Assembly (NCBI GenBank): GCA_022071975.1
Contig: JAJVIO010000089.1
Span: 1 to 39,796 of the forward strand
From: Planctomycetota bacterium
GTDB lineage: Bacteria > Planctomycetota > UBA8742 > UBA2392
DNA length: 39,796 bases
Reading direction: 5' to 3'
Shown here piece by piece: positions 15,535-24,661 of this stretch. The position numbers were made by a program, and so were the translations under genes. The notes under the pieces were generated by a model that was not told where the DNA came from, searched no databases, and worked only from the letters and a program-made list of their open reading frames with translations. The first letter of the stretch is position 1. Every line of letters starts with the position of its first letter.

Positions 15535-17307
15535 ATGCCGATTGAACTTGCCCATGACTTTCACCGCGCCGCCGTTGACGACCGGCCCGTCCACCCGCTG
15601 GGCTCACGCGCGAAAGTGCTGCTGACCAGCGTGTTCGGCCCCTACGCCGTGGACGACGAATACGGCAGCAGCCGAATCAACCCCATGGAGCTCTACCACA
15701 ACCAGGTCACCCGCACCCAGGGCCCGTTCTCGCTGCGCATGTTCCACCGCAGCTGGGGCATCATGATGATCCAGTGCAACCTCGCGGCGCGCTGCAACGT
15801 GCTGGACTTTCCCAGCCTCGAGCGCTTCATCGCTGAGCTCAAGGCCGAGCCCTACGACGTGATCGGCATCAGCAGCATCCTCGTCAACGTGCTAAAGGTG
15901 AAGAAGATGTGCGAGCTGATCCGCCACTATCAGCCCGAGGCCAAAATCGTCATCGGCGGCCACATCGCCAATCTGCAGGACCTGGCACAGCGCGTCGATT
16001 GCGACCACGTCGTGCGCGGCGAAGGCGTCGAGTGGTTCCGCCATTACCTCGGCGAAGACACCGACAAGCCCTACAACCACCCCGTGGTCTACTCGCCCGT
16101 CAACATGCGCAGCATGGGCGTGAAGGTTCCCAACCGCCGCGGCAACACGGCCGCCACGCTGATCCCCTCCGTGGGCTGCCCTATGGGCTGCAACTTCTGC
16201 TCGACCTCCGCCATGTTCGGCGGCAAGGGCAAGTTCAACACCTTCTACAGCACCGGCGACGAGATCTTTAACGTGCTGCTCGGCATCGAGCGCGAGGCCG
16301 GCGCGCGCAGCTTCTTCGTGATGGACGAGAACTTCCTGCTGAACCGCACGCGCGCCCTGCGCCTGCTGGAACTGATGGAGCAGCACGGCAAGGCCTGGTC
16401 GTTCTACCTGTTCGCTTCGGCCAACGTCCTGCGCAAATACAGCATCGACCAGCTGGTGCGCCTGGGTGTCAGCTGGATCTGGATCGGCCTGGAAGGCGAG
16501 CAGAGCCGCTACGACAAGCTGCGCGGCGCCGACACCCGCGAAATGATCCGCGAGTTCCAGGCCAACGGCATCCGCGTGCTGGGCAGCAGCATCATCGGCC
16601 TTGAGGACCACACGCCCGAGAACATCGACGCCGCCATCGACTACGCCGTCAGCCACAACACCGACTTCCACCAGTTCATGCTGTACACGCCCCTGCCCGG
16701 CACGGCGCTGCACTCCGAGTTGAGCGGCAAGGGCCTGATCGTGGACGAAGAGCTGGTGGGCCTGCCGGAAATCCACGGCCAGGCGCGCTTCAACTACGTG
16801 CACCCGCACATCCGCGACGGCCTTGAGACCGAGCTGCTGCTGCGCGCCTTCAACCGCGACTTCGAGGTCAACGGCCCCAGCGTGGTGCGTATCGTGGAGA
16901 CCACGCTCAAGGGCTACCGCAAATACAAGAACCACCCGGATGCCCGCGTGCGCGACCGCTTCATCTGGGAGAGCCTTGAGCTCGGCACCACCTGGTGCGC
17001 CGTGGTGGCCGCCACCCGCCGCCACTACCGCAAGGACAAAGCCATGCGCGAGAAGCTGACCGCCCTGCTTCGCGTGCTGCACGGCGAGTTCGGCCTGAAG
17101 GCAAGGCTGGCGTCAGGCCTTGGCGGCCGATTCGTGCACTTCATGATGAAGCGCGAAATGAAGCGCATCGAGCGCGGCGAAACCAGCGAGCCGCCGACCT
17201 TCTTCGAGAGCAACCACCCGGTCGCCGGCGACCGCGCGCAGCCATGTCAGTATGTCTCGCCCGGCCCGGCAGCCGGCAGGCCCGTGCGCGAAAGCGTGGC
17301 GGTGTAA
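15535..17307 (+). CDS. B12-binding-type radical SAM protein
   Basis: 590 residues; ribosome site AAGGGA before the ATG. Residues about 27-175 resemble a cobalamin-binding Rossmann domain (YDVIGISSILVNVLKV, KIVIGGHIAN, VVRGEGVEWF), but the usual DxHxxG cobalamin ligand motif is missing. The radical SAM core follows with C215-P-M-G-C219-N-F-C222, the three cysteines of the [4Fe-4S] cluster, and later strands (FFVMDENFLLN, WIWIGLEGEQ, GSSIIGLEDHTPENI). About 150 C-terminal residues are basic and helical. This architecture is widespread among enzymes modifying lipids, tetrapyrroles or peptides. The substrate is unknown, and the neighbours do not settle it. Confidence 0.85.
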   Translation: MPIELAHDFHRAAVDDRPVHPLGSRAKVLLTSVFGPYAVDDEYGSSRINPMELYHNQVTRTQGPFSLRMFHRSWGIMMIQCNLAARCNVLDFPSLERFIAELKAEPYDVIGISSILVNVLKVKKMCELIRHYQPEAKIVIGGHIANLQDLAQRVDCDHVVRGEGVEWFRHYLGEDTDKPYNHPVVYSPVNMRSMGVKVPNRRGNTAATLIPSVGCPMGCNFCSTSAMFGGKGKFNTFYSTGDEIFNVLLGIEREAGARSFFVMDENFLLNRTRALRLLELMEQHGKAWSFYLFASANVLRKYSIDQLVRLGVSWIWIGLEGEQSRYDKLRGADTREMIREFQANGIRVLGSSIIGLEDHTPENIDAAIDYAVSHNTDFHQFMLYTPLPGTALHSELSGKGLIVDEELVGLPEIHGQARFNYVHPHIRDGLETELLLRAFNRDFEVNGPSVVRIVETTLKGYRKYKNHPDARVRDRFIWESLELGTTWCAVVAATRRHYRKDKAMREKLTALLRVLHGEFGLKARLASGLGGRFVHFMMKREMKRIERGETSEPPTFFESNHPVAGDRAQPCQYVSPGPAAGRPVRESVAV

Positions 17308-17367
17308 GCACGGGACAGGTGGAACCGGGTCTCCATTACGGGTAATCTTGCCGCCCGGGAGACCCGC

Positions 17368-18897
17368 ATGGCCAAAGATTCCGGCAACCCGCTGCTCAAC
17401 CTGCTTTCCGGCCGCGCCAAGGCCGATGCCGGCCTGCAGGTGCACCTCTCCGAGCGCGACGGCCGCAGCCTGCATGACAAGATGCGCCAGGCCTACTGGT
17501 GGATCACCAACAACGCGGTGATCTGCCCCTACTACGACATCGAGTTCGGCCAGAACTCGGCGCTCAAGAACGCCGCCGGCGACCGCCTGTATCTGCACGA
17601 CGACATGAGCTACAGCTCGTTCGTGCTGATCCCGCTGCTGACCCTGTTCACCTGCCGGCGCGCCCTGATGGTCGGCGGCCCCGGCCGCGGCAAGACCACA
17701 TCGGCGGTGCTGATGGGACTGATCAGCGGCATGAGCCGCGAGACCGTGCGGCGCAGCATCCTGCGCGGCCACCCGCAGCTGACCATCTCCGACATGCTGG
17801 GTGCCCCGCTGCCCTCGGACATGTTGAAGGCCGAGGAGATGTCCGAGATCAAAGTATCCTGGCGAAAGTGGATCGGCGAACGGGTCAAGATCATCGACGA
17901 ATACAACCGCATCCCCACCAAGACTCAAAGCGCGCTGCTGAGCCTGATGGGCGACGGCTACGCCGAGATGTACGACCAATACGTCTACGCCGGCAAGTCG
18001 TCCTGGTTCCTGACCGCCAACGACGACGCCGGCGGCGGCACTTTCCAGGTGATCGAAGCCCTGAAAGACCGCATCGACGTGGTGGTGCGCGCGGTGCCCT
18101 TCAACAGCGCGTTCATTCACTCGTTGCTCCAGCGTATCGAGGCCGACAAAAACCCCGAGGACCTGATCCCCAGTGAGGTGATTTTCACGCCCGCCGAGCT
18201 GGAGGCGATTTTCGCCGAGATACTGAAAATCGATTTCCCGCGCCCGGTGCTGGACCGGCTGGCTTACTTCCTGGGCCAGCTCGACTTCTGCCGCATGGCC
18301 AGCCCCCAGTTCGAGTACAAGAACAAGGACACGCTCAAGCTCGCGGGCGGTAGCGTCTCGAAAGTCTGCACCGAGCAATGCCCGCTGGACAAGCGTGTGC
18401 ACCTGTGCACCCAGACCGAAAACGGCGTGTCGGCCCGAGCCTTCCAGACCTGCATGCATTTCGCCAAGGCGCTGGCCTACTTCCGGGGCCACGGCGCGGT
18501 CGGCGAAGATGACCTGCGGCAGATCGTGCCCTGGGTGCTGCACGAGAAGCTGGTGCCCAACCCGCGCAGCCCCTTCTTCGAGAGCAAGGGCGCAGAGGGG
18601 CTGCTGCAGGACCGCGTGGCCTGGATTCGCGGCATGTGGGACATCGCCATGAGCCAGTTCCCCCGCCATGAAAAGACCCGCGCCGACGTCACTGCCCTGC
18701 GCGCCGAGCTCGATCGCGGCCTGGAGGGTGTGAACCTCAAGACCGCCCAGGCCCGCATGGGTGCAGTGGGTGCGCTGATCCAGACCCTGATGAAATCGGA
18801 GCTGTCGGGTCCGGTCTGGGAGGACCTGATTCACCTGAAATCGATCTACAGCCGTTACCGGAACTACACCGAATGGCTCAAGCGCAGCAAGGCATGA
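17368..18897 (+). CDS. MoxR-family AAA+ ATPase
   Basis: 509 residues with a GGGAG ribosome site. Walker A is GGPGRGKT (103-110), Walker B VKIIDEYNR (about 173-181), sensor 1 FLTAND (214-219), and an arginine in DRID (about 235) completes an AAA+ site. The DEYNRIPTKTQSALLSLM stretch is typical of MoxR/RavA-like ATPases, which remodel or activate partner proteins with vWA domains. A vWA protein is encoded two genes on. A cysteine group (C334, C338, C347, C362) after the ATPase core may bind metal. It begins a run of six genes whose start and stop codons overlap, so they are almost certainly co-translated. Confidence 0.88.
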   Translation: MAKDSGNPLLNLLSGRAKADAGLQVHLSERDGRSLHDKMRQAYWWITNNAVICPYYDIEFGQNSALKNAAGDRLYLHDDMSYSSFVLIPLLTLFTCRRALMVGGPGRGKTTSAVLMGLISGMSRETVRRSILRGHPQLTISDMLGAPLPSDMLKAEEMSEIKVSWRKWIGERVKIIDEYNRIPTKTQSALLSLMGDGYAEMYDQYVYAGKSSWFLTANDDAGGGTFQVIEALKDRIDVVVRAVPFNSAFIHSLLQRIEADKNPEDLIPSEVIFTPAELEAIFAEILKIDFPRPVLDRLAYFLGQLDFCRMASPQFEYKNKDTLKLAGGSVSKVCTEQCPLDKRVHLCTQTENGVSARAFQTCMHFAKALAYFRGHGAVGEDDLRQIVPWVLHEKLVPNPRSPFFESKGAEGLLQDRVAWIRGMWDIAMSQFPRHEKTRADVTALRAELDRGLEGVNLKTAQARMGAVGALIQTLMKSELSGPVWEDLIHLKSIYSRYRNYTEWLKRSKA

Positions 18898-19721
18898 ACG
18901 ACCTGCCCCAAAGGCTAGAGGCCGAGGCGCGCGGCCGTTACGTGCGCTGGAGCCCGGCTCTGTGGCAGGAGCTGCTGGCCGGCCCGGCGGCCGAGTACGC
19001 CAACGCCCTGCACGCCGCGGGCCTGAGCGCCGAGGGCGAGGCGCTGCTGACCAGCTACCTCACGCTGGCGCGGGACGGCATCGGGCTCGGCTACCTGGCG
19101 CCGGCGGCCTCGGGCGCGCGTAACTTCTTCACGGTGGCTTTCAGCGAGGTTCTACCGCGCAAGCTGGCCGGCTTGAAACCTGCGCGCCAGGCTGAGTTGC
19201 TGGCGGCGTGCTGGAACCTGGGCGAAAACCTGGAGTCGCAGGCGGCCTGGCTCGACCGCGTGTTCGCCACGGAACTGCGTGAGCTGCCCTCGCTCGAGAA
19301 GTTGGAAACCATGGTCGAACGCATCAGCACCGGCATGCAGCAAGCCCCTGACCAGCGCCTCAGCCCGGAGTGGCCCGTCGTGATGATCGACCTCGCGGCC
19401 GTGGACCACCGCTTCCTGCCCGGCGCGGTCCGCTTCCTCACACCGACGGTGGTCTGCGTCTACGACCGCGCCCGCAGCGGTGCCGGGGGCGAAGTGCCGA
19501 CGCTTGGCGTGTGGCTGCGCGAGACGCCGGTGATCCTCGGCCCTGTGGCCGTGGACGAGCCGCCGCCCAAGCCTGCCGACGACCCGCTCTGGAAACGGGT
19601 GAACGAGCGCGACCCGCGGCTCTCCACCCGTTTTGCCGCCGTAGCCAACGACTGGCGCGCGGTGTGCACGCTGAACACCTCGCAGTGCCTGTTTGCGCTG
19701 CTGCCGGGGGAACAACCGTGA
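18894..19721 (+). CDS. Unknown protein in MoxR/vWA operon
   Basis: 275 residues from the ATG at 18894, which overlaps the ATPase stop (ATGA). No known family is recognised. The first half is helical (LLTSYLTLARDGIGLGYL, QAELLAACWNLGENLESQA). The second half has a beta-rich region with PVVMIDLAAVDHRFLPGAVRFL and a Pro-rich loop (EPPPKPADDPLWK). Sitting between a MoxR ATPase and a vWA protein, it is likely the third component of the module, perhaps an adaptor or substrate. That is inference from position only. Confidence 0.8.
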   Translation: MNDLPQRLEAEARGRYVRWSPALWQELLAGPAAEYANALHAAGLSAEGEALLTSYLTLARDGIGLGYLAPAASGARNFFTVAFSEVLPRKLAGLKPARQAELLAACWNLGENLESQAAWLDRVFATELRELPSLEKLETMVERISTGMQQAPDQRLSPEWPVVMIDLAAVDHRFLPGAVRFLTPTVVCVYDRARSGAGGEVPTLGVWLRETPVILGPVAVDEPPPKPADDPLWKRVNERDPRLSTRFAAVANDWRAVCTLNTSQCLFALLPGEQP

Positions 19722-21388
19722 CCGCCGCCGCCATTGACGTGTCAACAGCCTGGCGCGACGCCCTCGCGGTGTGGGGCGCCAACGTTAATCTTTCGCCGCC
19801 GGAGCCTCACGAGCGGCCGAAAGGCGGCTGGGTGGCCGAGGACCCGCTGGCCTACATCGACCTCGAGACCCGCCAGGTGCGGGTCAACTTCAAGCTTCTG
19901 AACGAGCTGCAGGTCCAGCACTGCCTGACGGGCATCCTGGCCCATGAGCTCGGCCACCACGTGCGCTTCCCCCACACCCTGCGCATGGCGGCCGACCTGC
20001 GCCTGATGGAGCAGCGCCTGCTGCCCGGGCTCAGCCAGTCCTTGACCAACCTGTTCTACGACCTGCAGGTCAACGAGTTCGTCGGCCACACGCATCGCGA
20101 GCAGCTGTGCGACGTCTACCGCGCCTTCCGCCGGCGCGACGGCAAAGCCGGCGAGCGCGGCGACCCGCTGTTCAACTTTTACCTGGCGATCTACGAGGAG
20201 CTGTGGGGGCTTGAGCCCGGCGACCTGGTCGGCCTCGATCCGCTGCCGCTGATGGAGAAAGAATTCCCCGGCTGGCGCGCCGACGCCCGCATGTTCGCGC
20301 AGACCTTCTACGACCTGCCCACCGACTACCTTCAGTTCGCCTACTTCTGCAGCCGCTTCGCGCGCTACATCCAGCTTGATCCCAACGCCATCAAGGGCAT
20401 CCCGCTTGCCGGCGACGTGCAGCAGCCCGGCGCCGACGACTTCGCCGAGGCCGTGTGGGGCAACGTGCTGTCCGACGAAGCGATCGACGAGGCCATTGAG
20501 CGCGGCTGGATCGACCAGGGGAGCGAGCAATCCGGCGACGGCGACGGGGCATTGCGTAACCTGAACCGCGCCCTGGCCGGCATGCCCGGCAGCGCCCAGG
20601 CCGCTTTCCGCGACACGCTCACCAGCCGCATCTACAAGCGCCTGGCCGAGCGCCACTTGATTGCGTACCCGCGCCTGGAAGACGTGACCGCGCCCGAGCC
20701 CTTCCTGCCCACCACCGTCGAGGAATGGGAGTTCGGCGACGACCCCCGCGCCATCGACTGGCAGCAGACCATCCTGCGCCAGGGCCACCTGGCGGGCGCC
20801 ATGCCCCTGCGCCGCGAGCTCGAGGCCGACGCCCCCACCGTGAGAGGCCACGGCGCCCCGCCGCTGGAGATCTACCTCGACACCAGCGGCTCCATGCCCG
20901 CGCCGCACATGGGCGTCAACGCCATGACGCTCGCCGCGCAGGTGCTGCTGATGGCCGCCATCCGCGCCGGCAGCAAGGTGCGCGGCGTGGTCTACAGCTA
21001 CGGGCCGATCCTGGCCTCGGACTGGATGCACGACGAAGAAAACGCCCGCCGCTGGCTGCTGAAGTACGCCGGCGGCGGCACCGACTACCCCTTCGACGAG
21101 CTGGTGCGCTCGGCCGCCGAGAACGCCGGCGTGCTGCGCGTGATCATCAGCGACAGCGATTTCCTCTATAACGTGAGCAACGGCCGCAAACACGCCATGG
21201 AGGACCTGGCGGCCGGCATCGCGCAGTCGCGCCTGCTGGTGGCCATGCTGCGCCTCGACGAAGCCAGCGCCCGCGCCGCGCTGAAGCCAGTGCTGAACCT
21301 GCCCAACTTCCGGCTGGTGTGCGTCACCAACCCCGGCGACCTGGGGCGCGCGGCCGCGGCTTTGGCCAACGCGCTGTTTGAGGAATGA
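19718..21388 (+). CDS. vWA-domain protein with N-terminal HExxH motif
   Basis: 556 residues from a GTG start at 19718 that overlaps the previous stop (GTGA); the frame runs further upstream, but that part shadows the preceding gene. H76-E-L-G-H80 followed by NLFYDLQVNEF (about 111-121) resembles the metallopeptidase-like N-terminal domain of vWA (DUF2201/CoxE-like) proteins. The vWA domain begins near 384 with the MIDAS motif D388-T-S-G-S and later GGGTDYPFDE and VIISDSDF. MoxR ATPases commonly act with such vWA proteins in metal insertion or complex assembly. Whether the HExxH site cuts protein is unknown. Confidence 0.85.
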   Translation: MTAAAIDVSTAWRDALAVWGANVNLSPPEPHERPKGGWVAEDPLAYIDLETRQVRVNFKLLNELQVQHCLTGILAHELGHHVRFPHTLRMAADLRLMEQRLLPGLSQSLTNLFYDLQVNEFVGHTHREQLCDVYRAFRRRDGKAGERGDPLFNFYLAIYEELWGLEPGDLVGLDPLPLMEKEFPGWRADARMFAQTFYDLPTDYLQFAYFCSRFARYIQLDPNAIKGIPLAGDVQQPGADDFAEAVWGNVLSDEAIDEAIERGWIDQGSEQSGDGDGALRNLNRALAGMPGSAQAAFRDTLTSRIYKRLAERHLIAYPRLEDVTAPEPFLPTTVEEWEFGDDPRAIDWQQTILRQGHLAGAMPLRRELEADAPTVRGHGAPPLEIYLDTSGSMPAPHMGVNAMTLAAQVLLMAAIRAGSKVRGVVYSYGPILASDWMHDEENARRWLLKYAGGGTDYPFDELVRSAAENAGVLRVIISDSDFLYNVSNGRKHAMEDLAAGIAQSRLLVAMLRLDEASARAALKPVLNLPNFRLVCVTNPGDLGRAAAALANALFEE

Positions 21389-21987
21389 AGATGGCGGAGC
21401 TGGATCTCAAGCGAGTGCAGTCCGAGCTGGCGGCGGCGCCACTGGTTTCGCCATGGCCACAGGAGCTGGCGGTGGCCGCGATCAACGATCTGTTCCGCCA
21501 CGCGGGCATGCCGGCCGTGAGCGACGTGTTGTGGACGGACTGGACGAAAAAAGCGCACAAACTGTGGGGCGAGCAGCTGGGCATGCTGGCGCACTTCCTG
21601 GCAAGCAGTTCACTGCGCGGCTTCACACTGCTGGCGTTGCGAGAACTGAAAGATAGGCAGCCCGACGAATCCGCACAGCGCAGCAAGGTTGCCCTGGCCC
21701 TGCGCGAGTTCTGGGCCGCGACGGAACCCCTGACGGCCGAGATGATCCGCGCCAACCAGTTCCGGCAGGAGGAATTCCTGCGCCGCTGGGCCGAGGCCTG
21801 GCAGGCGGGCATCAAGGGCGAGAAGGCCAAAGAATCGAAGCGCCGGCTCGAGCAACTGGATTATCGCAGCACGCTGAAGGAATTCGACCAGGCCGAGGCG
21901 GCCCGCAAACGCGAGGCCGAGGCCCGCGCCAAGGCCCTGCGCGAAGCCGCCGAGCGCGACGCCGCGGCGCGGGGGTGGCGCGAATGA
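21385..21987 (+). CDS. Small helical protein with charged coiled-coil tail
   Basis: 200 residues; the ATG overlaps the vWA stop (ATGA). Residues 1-150 are predicted helical, with no known motif. About 150-200 are a Glu/Lys/Arg/Ala-rich segment (EAARKREAEARAKALREAAE) typical of a single helix or coiled coil. The protein is unknown to me. Tight coupling to its neighbours suggests it works in the same complex as the ATPase and vWA proteins. Confidence 0.75.
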   Translation: MKMAELDLKRVQSELAAAPLVSPWPQELAVAAINDLFRHAGMPAVSDVLWTDWTKKAHKLWGEQLGMLAHFLASSSLRGFTLLALRELKDRQPDESAQRSKVALALREFWAATEPLTAEMIRANQFRQEEFLRRWAEAWQAGIKGEKAKESKRRLEQLDYRSTLKEFDQAEAARKREAEARAKALREAAERDAAARGWRE

Positions 21988-22610
21988 AGGAGAGCGTGCA
22001 GAACTTCGAGCGCCGCACCGGCCTGCGTTACGCGCCGCCCGCCACGCTGGCCGCCGCCGCCCACGCGCTGGCGCGGCGCGAAAGCTGCCCCACGCTGTTC
22101 CGCTATCCCGGCCCGCAGGGGCTGGCGCAGCTGATCGGCGGCACGCTGCGCGAGCTGTCGCCGCCCGGCACGCCGTGGATCTGGCTACACGAGAAAACGC
22201 CGCCCGAGCGCAAGCTCAGCGCGCAGCGTTTCGGCCTGCTGGCGATCCTGCAGCCGCTGCGCCTGTCACCCGTGCGCGAGGGCAAGGGCGTGTGGCTGGC
22301 GCAGGCGCACGCCGTGGCGCCCGACGAGCCGCTGGTGTGGGTGCCGCCCTCGGCCGTGAAGAGGCCGGTCGGCCTGGACCGCGTGAATCAGCCGGAGCAG
22401 GCGGTCAGCCGTTTCGGCCCCAGCTACGAGGCCCAGCGCCGACAGGTGACCGAGCAACTGGACGCCTACCTGGAAGAGTTGTCGCTGCTCGAGCAGGCCG
22501 GCGTGGAGCCGCCCCGCAAGCCGTGGTGCGAGCTGTCGGCCGCCACCCGCAAGCGCAAGCTGGCGCAGGCCGGCGTGAAGGCGCGCTGGACGCGGGAGTT
22601 CGGCAAGTGA
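21984..22610 (+). CDS. Unknown protein of MoxR/vWA operon
   Basis: 208 residues from the ATG at 21984, overlapping the previous stop (ATGA). It has a mixed N-terminal part (CPTLFRYPGPQGLAQLIGG, PWIWLHEKTPPERK) and a helical, basic C-terminus (AATRKRKLAQAGVKARWTREF). No family is recognised. Its stop overlaps the GTG start of the ligase (GTGA), which physically joins the MoxR/vWA genes to the biosynthetic-looking genes downstream. Confidence 0.75.
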   Translation: MKESVQNFERRTGLRYAPPATLAAAAHALARRESCPTLFRYPGPQGLAQLIGGTLRELSPPGTPWIWLHEKTPPERKLSAQRFGLLAILQPLRLSPVREGKGVWLAQAHAVAPDEPLVWVPPSAVKRPVGLDRVNQPEQAVSRFGPSYEAQRRQVTEQLDAYLEELSLLEQAGVEPPRKPWCELSAATRKRKLAQAGVKARWTREFGK

Positions 22611-23914
22611 GCGTAGCCCGGCCTGTGGCGGTGCCGGCGCGCCTGCGCCACGACTATGACGCCCTGCGCGCCTGGCTGCCGCGCGTGCACGAGTCTGTTG
22701 CGGCACTGGCTACGCCGCTACCCGCGGATGAGGCCGCCGCCCGGGCCGCGCTGGCGCCAAGGCTTGAGATCCTGCGCCGGCAGATGCTGGGCTCGCCCTG
22801 GTGGCTCGACACCCTGCGCGCGCACGGCCTGTCGCCGCGCGACCTGCAGACTCTGGATGACCTGCGCGGCTTCCCCACACTGGCGCGCGCCGAACTGCGC
22901 CGCCAGGCCCACGCCCTGCCCAGCTTTGACCCGGAATCGGAGGAAGCGCGCCAGGTGGTGCTGATCCGCTCCTCCGGGAGCACCGGCGAGCCGGTCGAAG
23001 TATTGAAAGACACCTACGACACCCTGCACATGTGGGCGGTGCTGCGCTTCTGGCTGCATGCGCTGGCCAAGCCCCTGCCCGACCAGCCGCGTGTAGCGTT
23101 GCTGTGCGCCCTGCCTGGCGGCCTGGAATACAGCTCGCGGCTGCCCGCACTCAACGACGGCCTGCTGACCCGCATCTCCAGCGTGCGCGAACGCCCGTTG
23201 CAGAGACTGCTGCAGGCCGATCCACAACTGCTGTTCTCGGACCCGGCGGGCTTCCACTGGCTGCTCGCGCAGCCCGATGCGCCGAGGCCGCTGCTGGCGC
23301 TCAGCTCGGCCCAGTACCTCGCGCCGCAGATCCGCGCGCAAGTGCAAAAGCGGCTGGGCTGCCCCGTGCTGGACTACTACTCCACCAGCGAGACGGGCGC
23401 GATCGCCTGGCGCTGCCCGCAGGCGCCCGACAACTGGCACGTACTCACGCCCGAGGTATGGGTCGAGCAGCTGGAAGGCGAGCTGGTGGTCACGCGCCTG
23501 CGCGACAGCGTGCTGCCGGTGATCCGTTACCGCACCGGCGACCGCGGCGAGGTGCGCTTCGGCCGCTGCGCCTGCGGGCGCGTTGGCTACAGCATCACCG
23601 GCTTCCACGGCCGCCGCGCCTGCAACTTCGTCGCGCCCAATGGCGGGTTGGCCGACGCCTGGACGCTGGCCTGGATCTTCAAGTACCACGACCTTGAGGA
23701 CTTTCGCCTCACGCAAACCGATACGAGCGACTTCGAGCTGGAGGTAATCGGTGCTGCCGAAACCGGCGAGCTGCTGGACAAACTGCAGCGCGCGCTGGCC
23801 CACATGGGCTGGCCGCAGCCGCGCGTGAAACTGCTGCGTGTGGACGCGATCACGAAACAGGGCGCGAAGCCCGAGCCGTTTCGAGTTGCCGGTGCTCTTC
23901 AAGCTCGCCCGTAG
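22607..23914 (+). CDS. PaaK/CapK-like adenylate-forming ligase
   Basis: 435 residues from a GTG start overlapping the preceding stop; the longer open frame upstream is a shadow. ANL-superfamily motifs are present in order: the phosphate loop RSSGSTGEPV (121-130), YYSTSETGAIAW (257-268) and RYRTGDRGEV (307-316), followed by a C-x-C-G pair (321-324) as in PaaK-type enzymes. Such enzymes activate a carboxylic acid with ATP, usually for CoA or amide formation. The substrate is unknown. The last 65 bases overlap the convergent radical SAM gene. It may be the first enzyme of a small-molecule pathway continued by the genes to 28573. Confidence 0.85.
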   Translation: MSVARPVAVPARLRHDYDALRAWLPRVHESVAALATPLPADEAAARAALAPRLEILRRQMLGSPWWLDTLRAHGLSPRDLQTLDDLRGFPTLARAELRRQAHALPSFDPESEEARQVVLIRSSGSTGEPVEVLKDTYDTLHMWAVLRFWLHALAKPLPDQPRVALLCALPGGLEYSSRLPALNDGLLTRISSVRERPLQRLLQADPQLLFSDPAGFHWLLAQPDAPRPLLALSSAQYLAPQIRAQVQKRLGCPVLDYYSTSETGAIAWRCPQAPDNWHVLTPEVWVEQLEGELVVTRLRDSVLPVIRYRTGDRGEVRFGRCACGRVGYSITGFHGRRACNFVAPNGGLADAWTLAWIFKYHDLEDFRLTQTDTSDFELEVIGAAETGELLDKLQRALAHMGWPQPRVKLLRVDAITKQGAKPEPFRVAGALQARP

Positions 23915-24626
23915 AGCCGGTGCAGAAGCGGCAGGACTCCAGGGGCTTCTCGGCCGTCAGGTACTCCAGCAGCCGGCGCTGCAGTTGCCCGCCCCGCAGC
24001 TCGACGCCTTCATCTGCCAGTTGCGGCCGGCCGTGCACGTCGGCCAGGTGGGGCGGGCGGGTGCACAGGAAGAAGCGGCCGTCTCGCACCATGTGGCAGC
24101 GGTGGCGCAGCCAGCAGCCGTTGAAGATTTCGGCTGCGTCGGCGTGTGGCGTGATTGCATCCATGCGCTGGAAGCGCGGGGCGGGCTTGAGGCGCAGCTC
24201 GACGTCGAAATCCTCACAGCGCTGCAGGATCAATCCCAGCGTGGCGTCCGGCAGCGGCGCTGAGGGGTACAGCGAAACGCAGATGCGATCCAGCACTCGC
24301 CAGAACTCGTCGGGCATGCGCGGCGCTAGAAAGCCGTTGGTCGTCACCTGCAGCACCGGCGCGATGGCGCTCTCGCGCGCGAGTTGCAGGCACTCAACGA
24401 TGCCTGGGTGCAGCAGCGGCTCGCCGCCGGTCAGCTTGAAAACCTGCGGCGCCAGCACCGGTGCCAGCGCAGTCAAGTCGCGGGCCAGGGTCGAAGGCTC
24501 AACCACCCGGGGCGCCAGCTGCGGCGACAGCGTGCAGCAGTGCACGCAGCGCAGGTTGCAGTGGTCCACGATGTGCGCCTCGAGCGCCCAAGTCTGGATG
24601 CGGCCGTTGTGAATCCCGTAACCCAT
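23850..24626 (-). CDS. Radical SAM enzyme with C-terminal cysteines
   Basis: 258 residues from the ATG at 24626; upstream in-frame sequence is low-complexity shadow. The cluster motif is C23-N-L-R-C27-V-H-C30 and the GGEP motif is KLTGGEPLLHP (about 64-74). Late cysteines (CWLRHRC, FLCTRP, SCRFC) suggest a second, partial SPASM-like cluster. Related enzymes modify peptides, sugars or cofactors. It is the only minus-strand gene here, overlaps the ligase tail by 65 bases, and shares a short 35-base divergent gap with the asparagine-synthetase-like gene. Confidence 0.85.
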   Translation of the reverse strand: MGYGIHNGRIQTWALEAHIVDHCNLRCVHCCTLSPQLAPRVVEPSTLARDLTALAPVLAPQVFKLTGGEPLLHPGIVECLQLARESAIAPVLQVTTNGFLAPRMPDEFWRVLDRICVSLYPSAPLPDATLGLILQRCEDFDVELRLKPAPRFQRMDAITPHADAAEIFNGCWLRHRCHMVRDGRFFLCTRPPHLADVHGRPQLADEGVELRGGQLQRRLLEYLTAEKPLESCRFCTGSTGELEEHRQLETARASRPVS

Positions 24627-24661
24627 GGCAGAAGTGTAGCACCGTGAAGCAGAGCACAGGC

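Noticed and set aside
19370..19717. Longer N-terminus of the vWA protein
   Set aside because: The upstream part is an Arg/Pro-rich shadow of the preceding gene; the GTG at 19718 overlaps that gene's stop, as at the other junctions of the operon.
22175..22606. Longer N-terminus of the PaaK-like ligase
   Set aside because: It is out-of-frame shadow of the preceding gene; the GTGA junction at 22607 is the consistent start.
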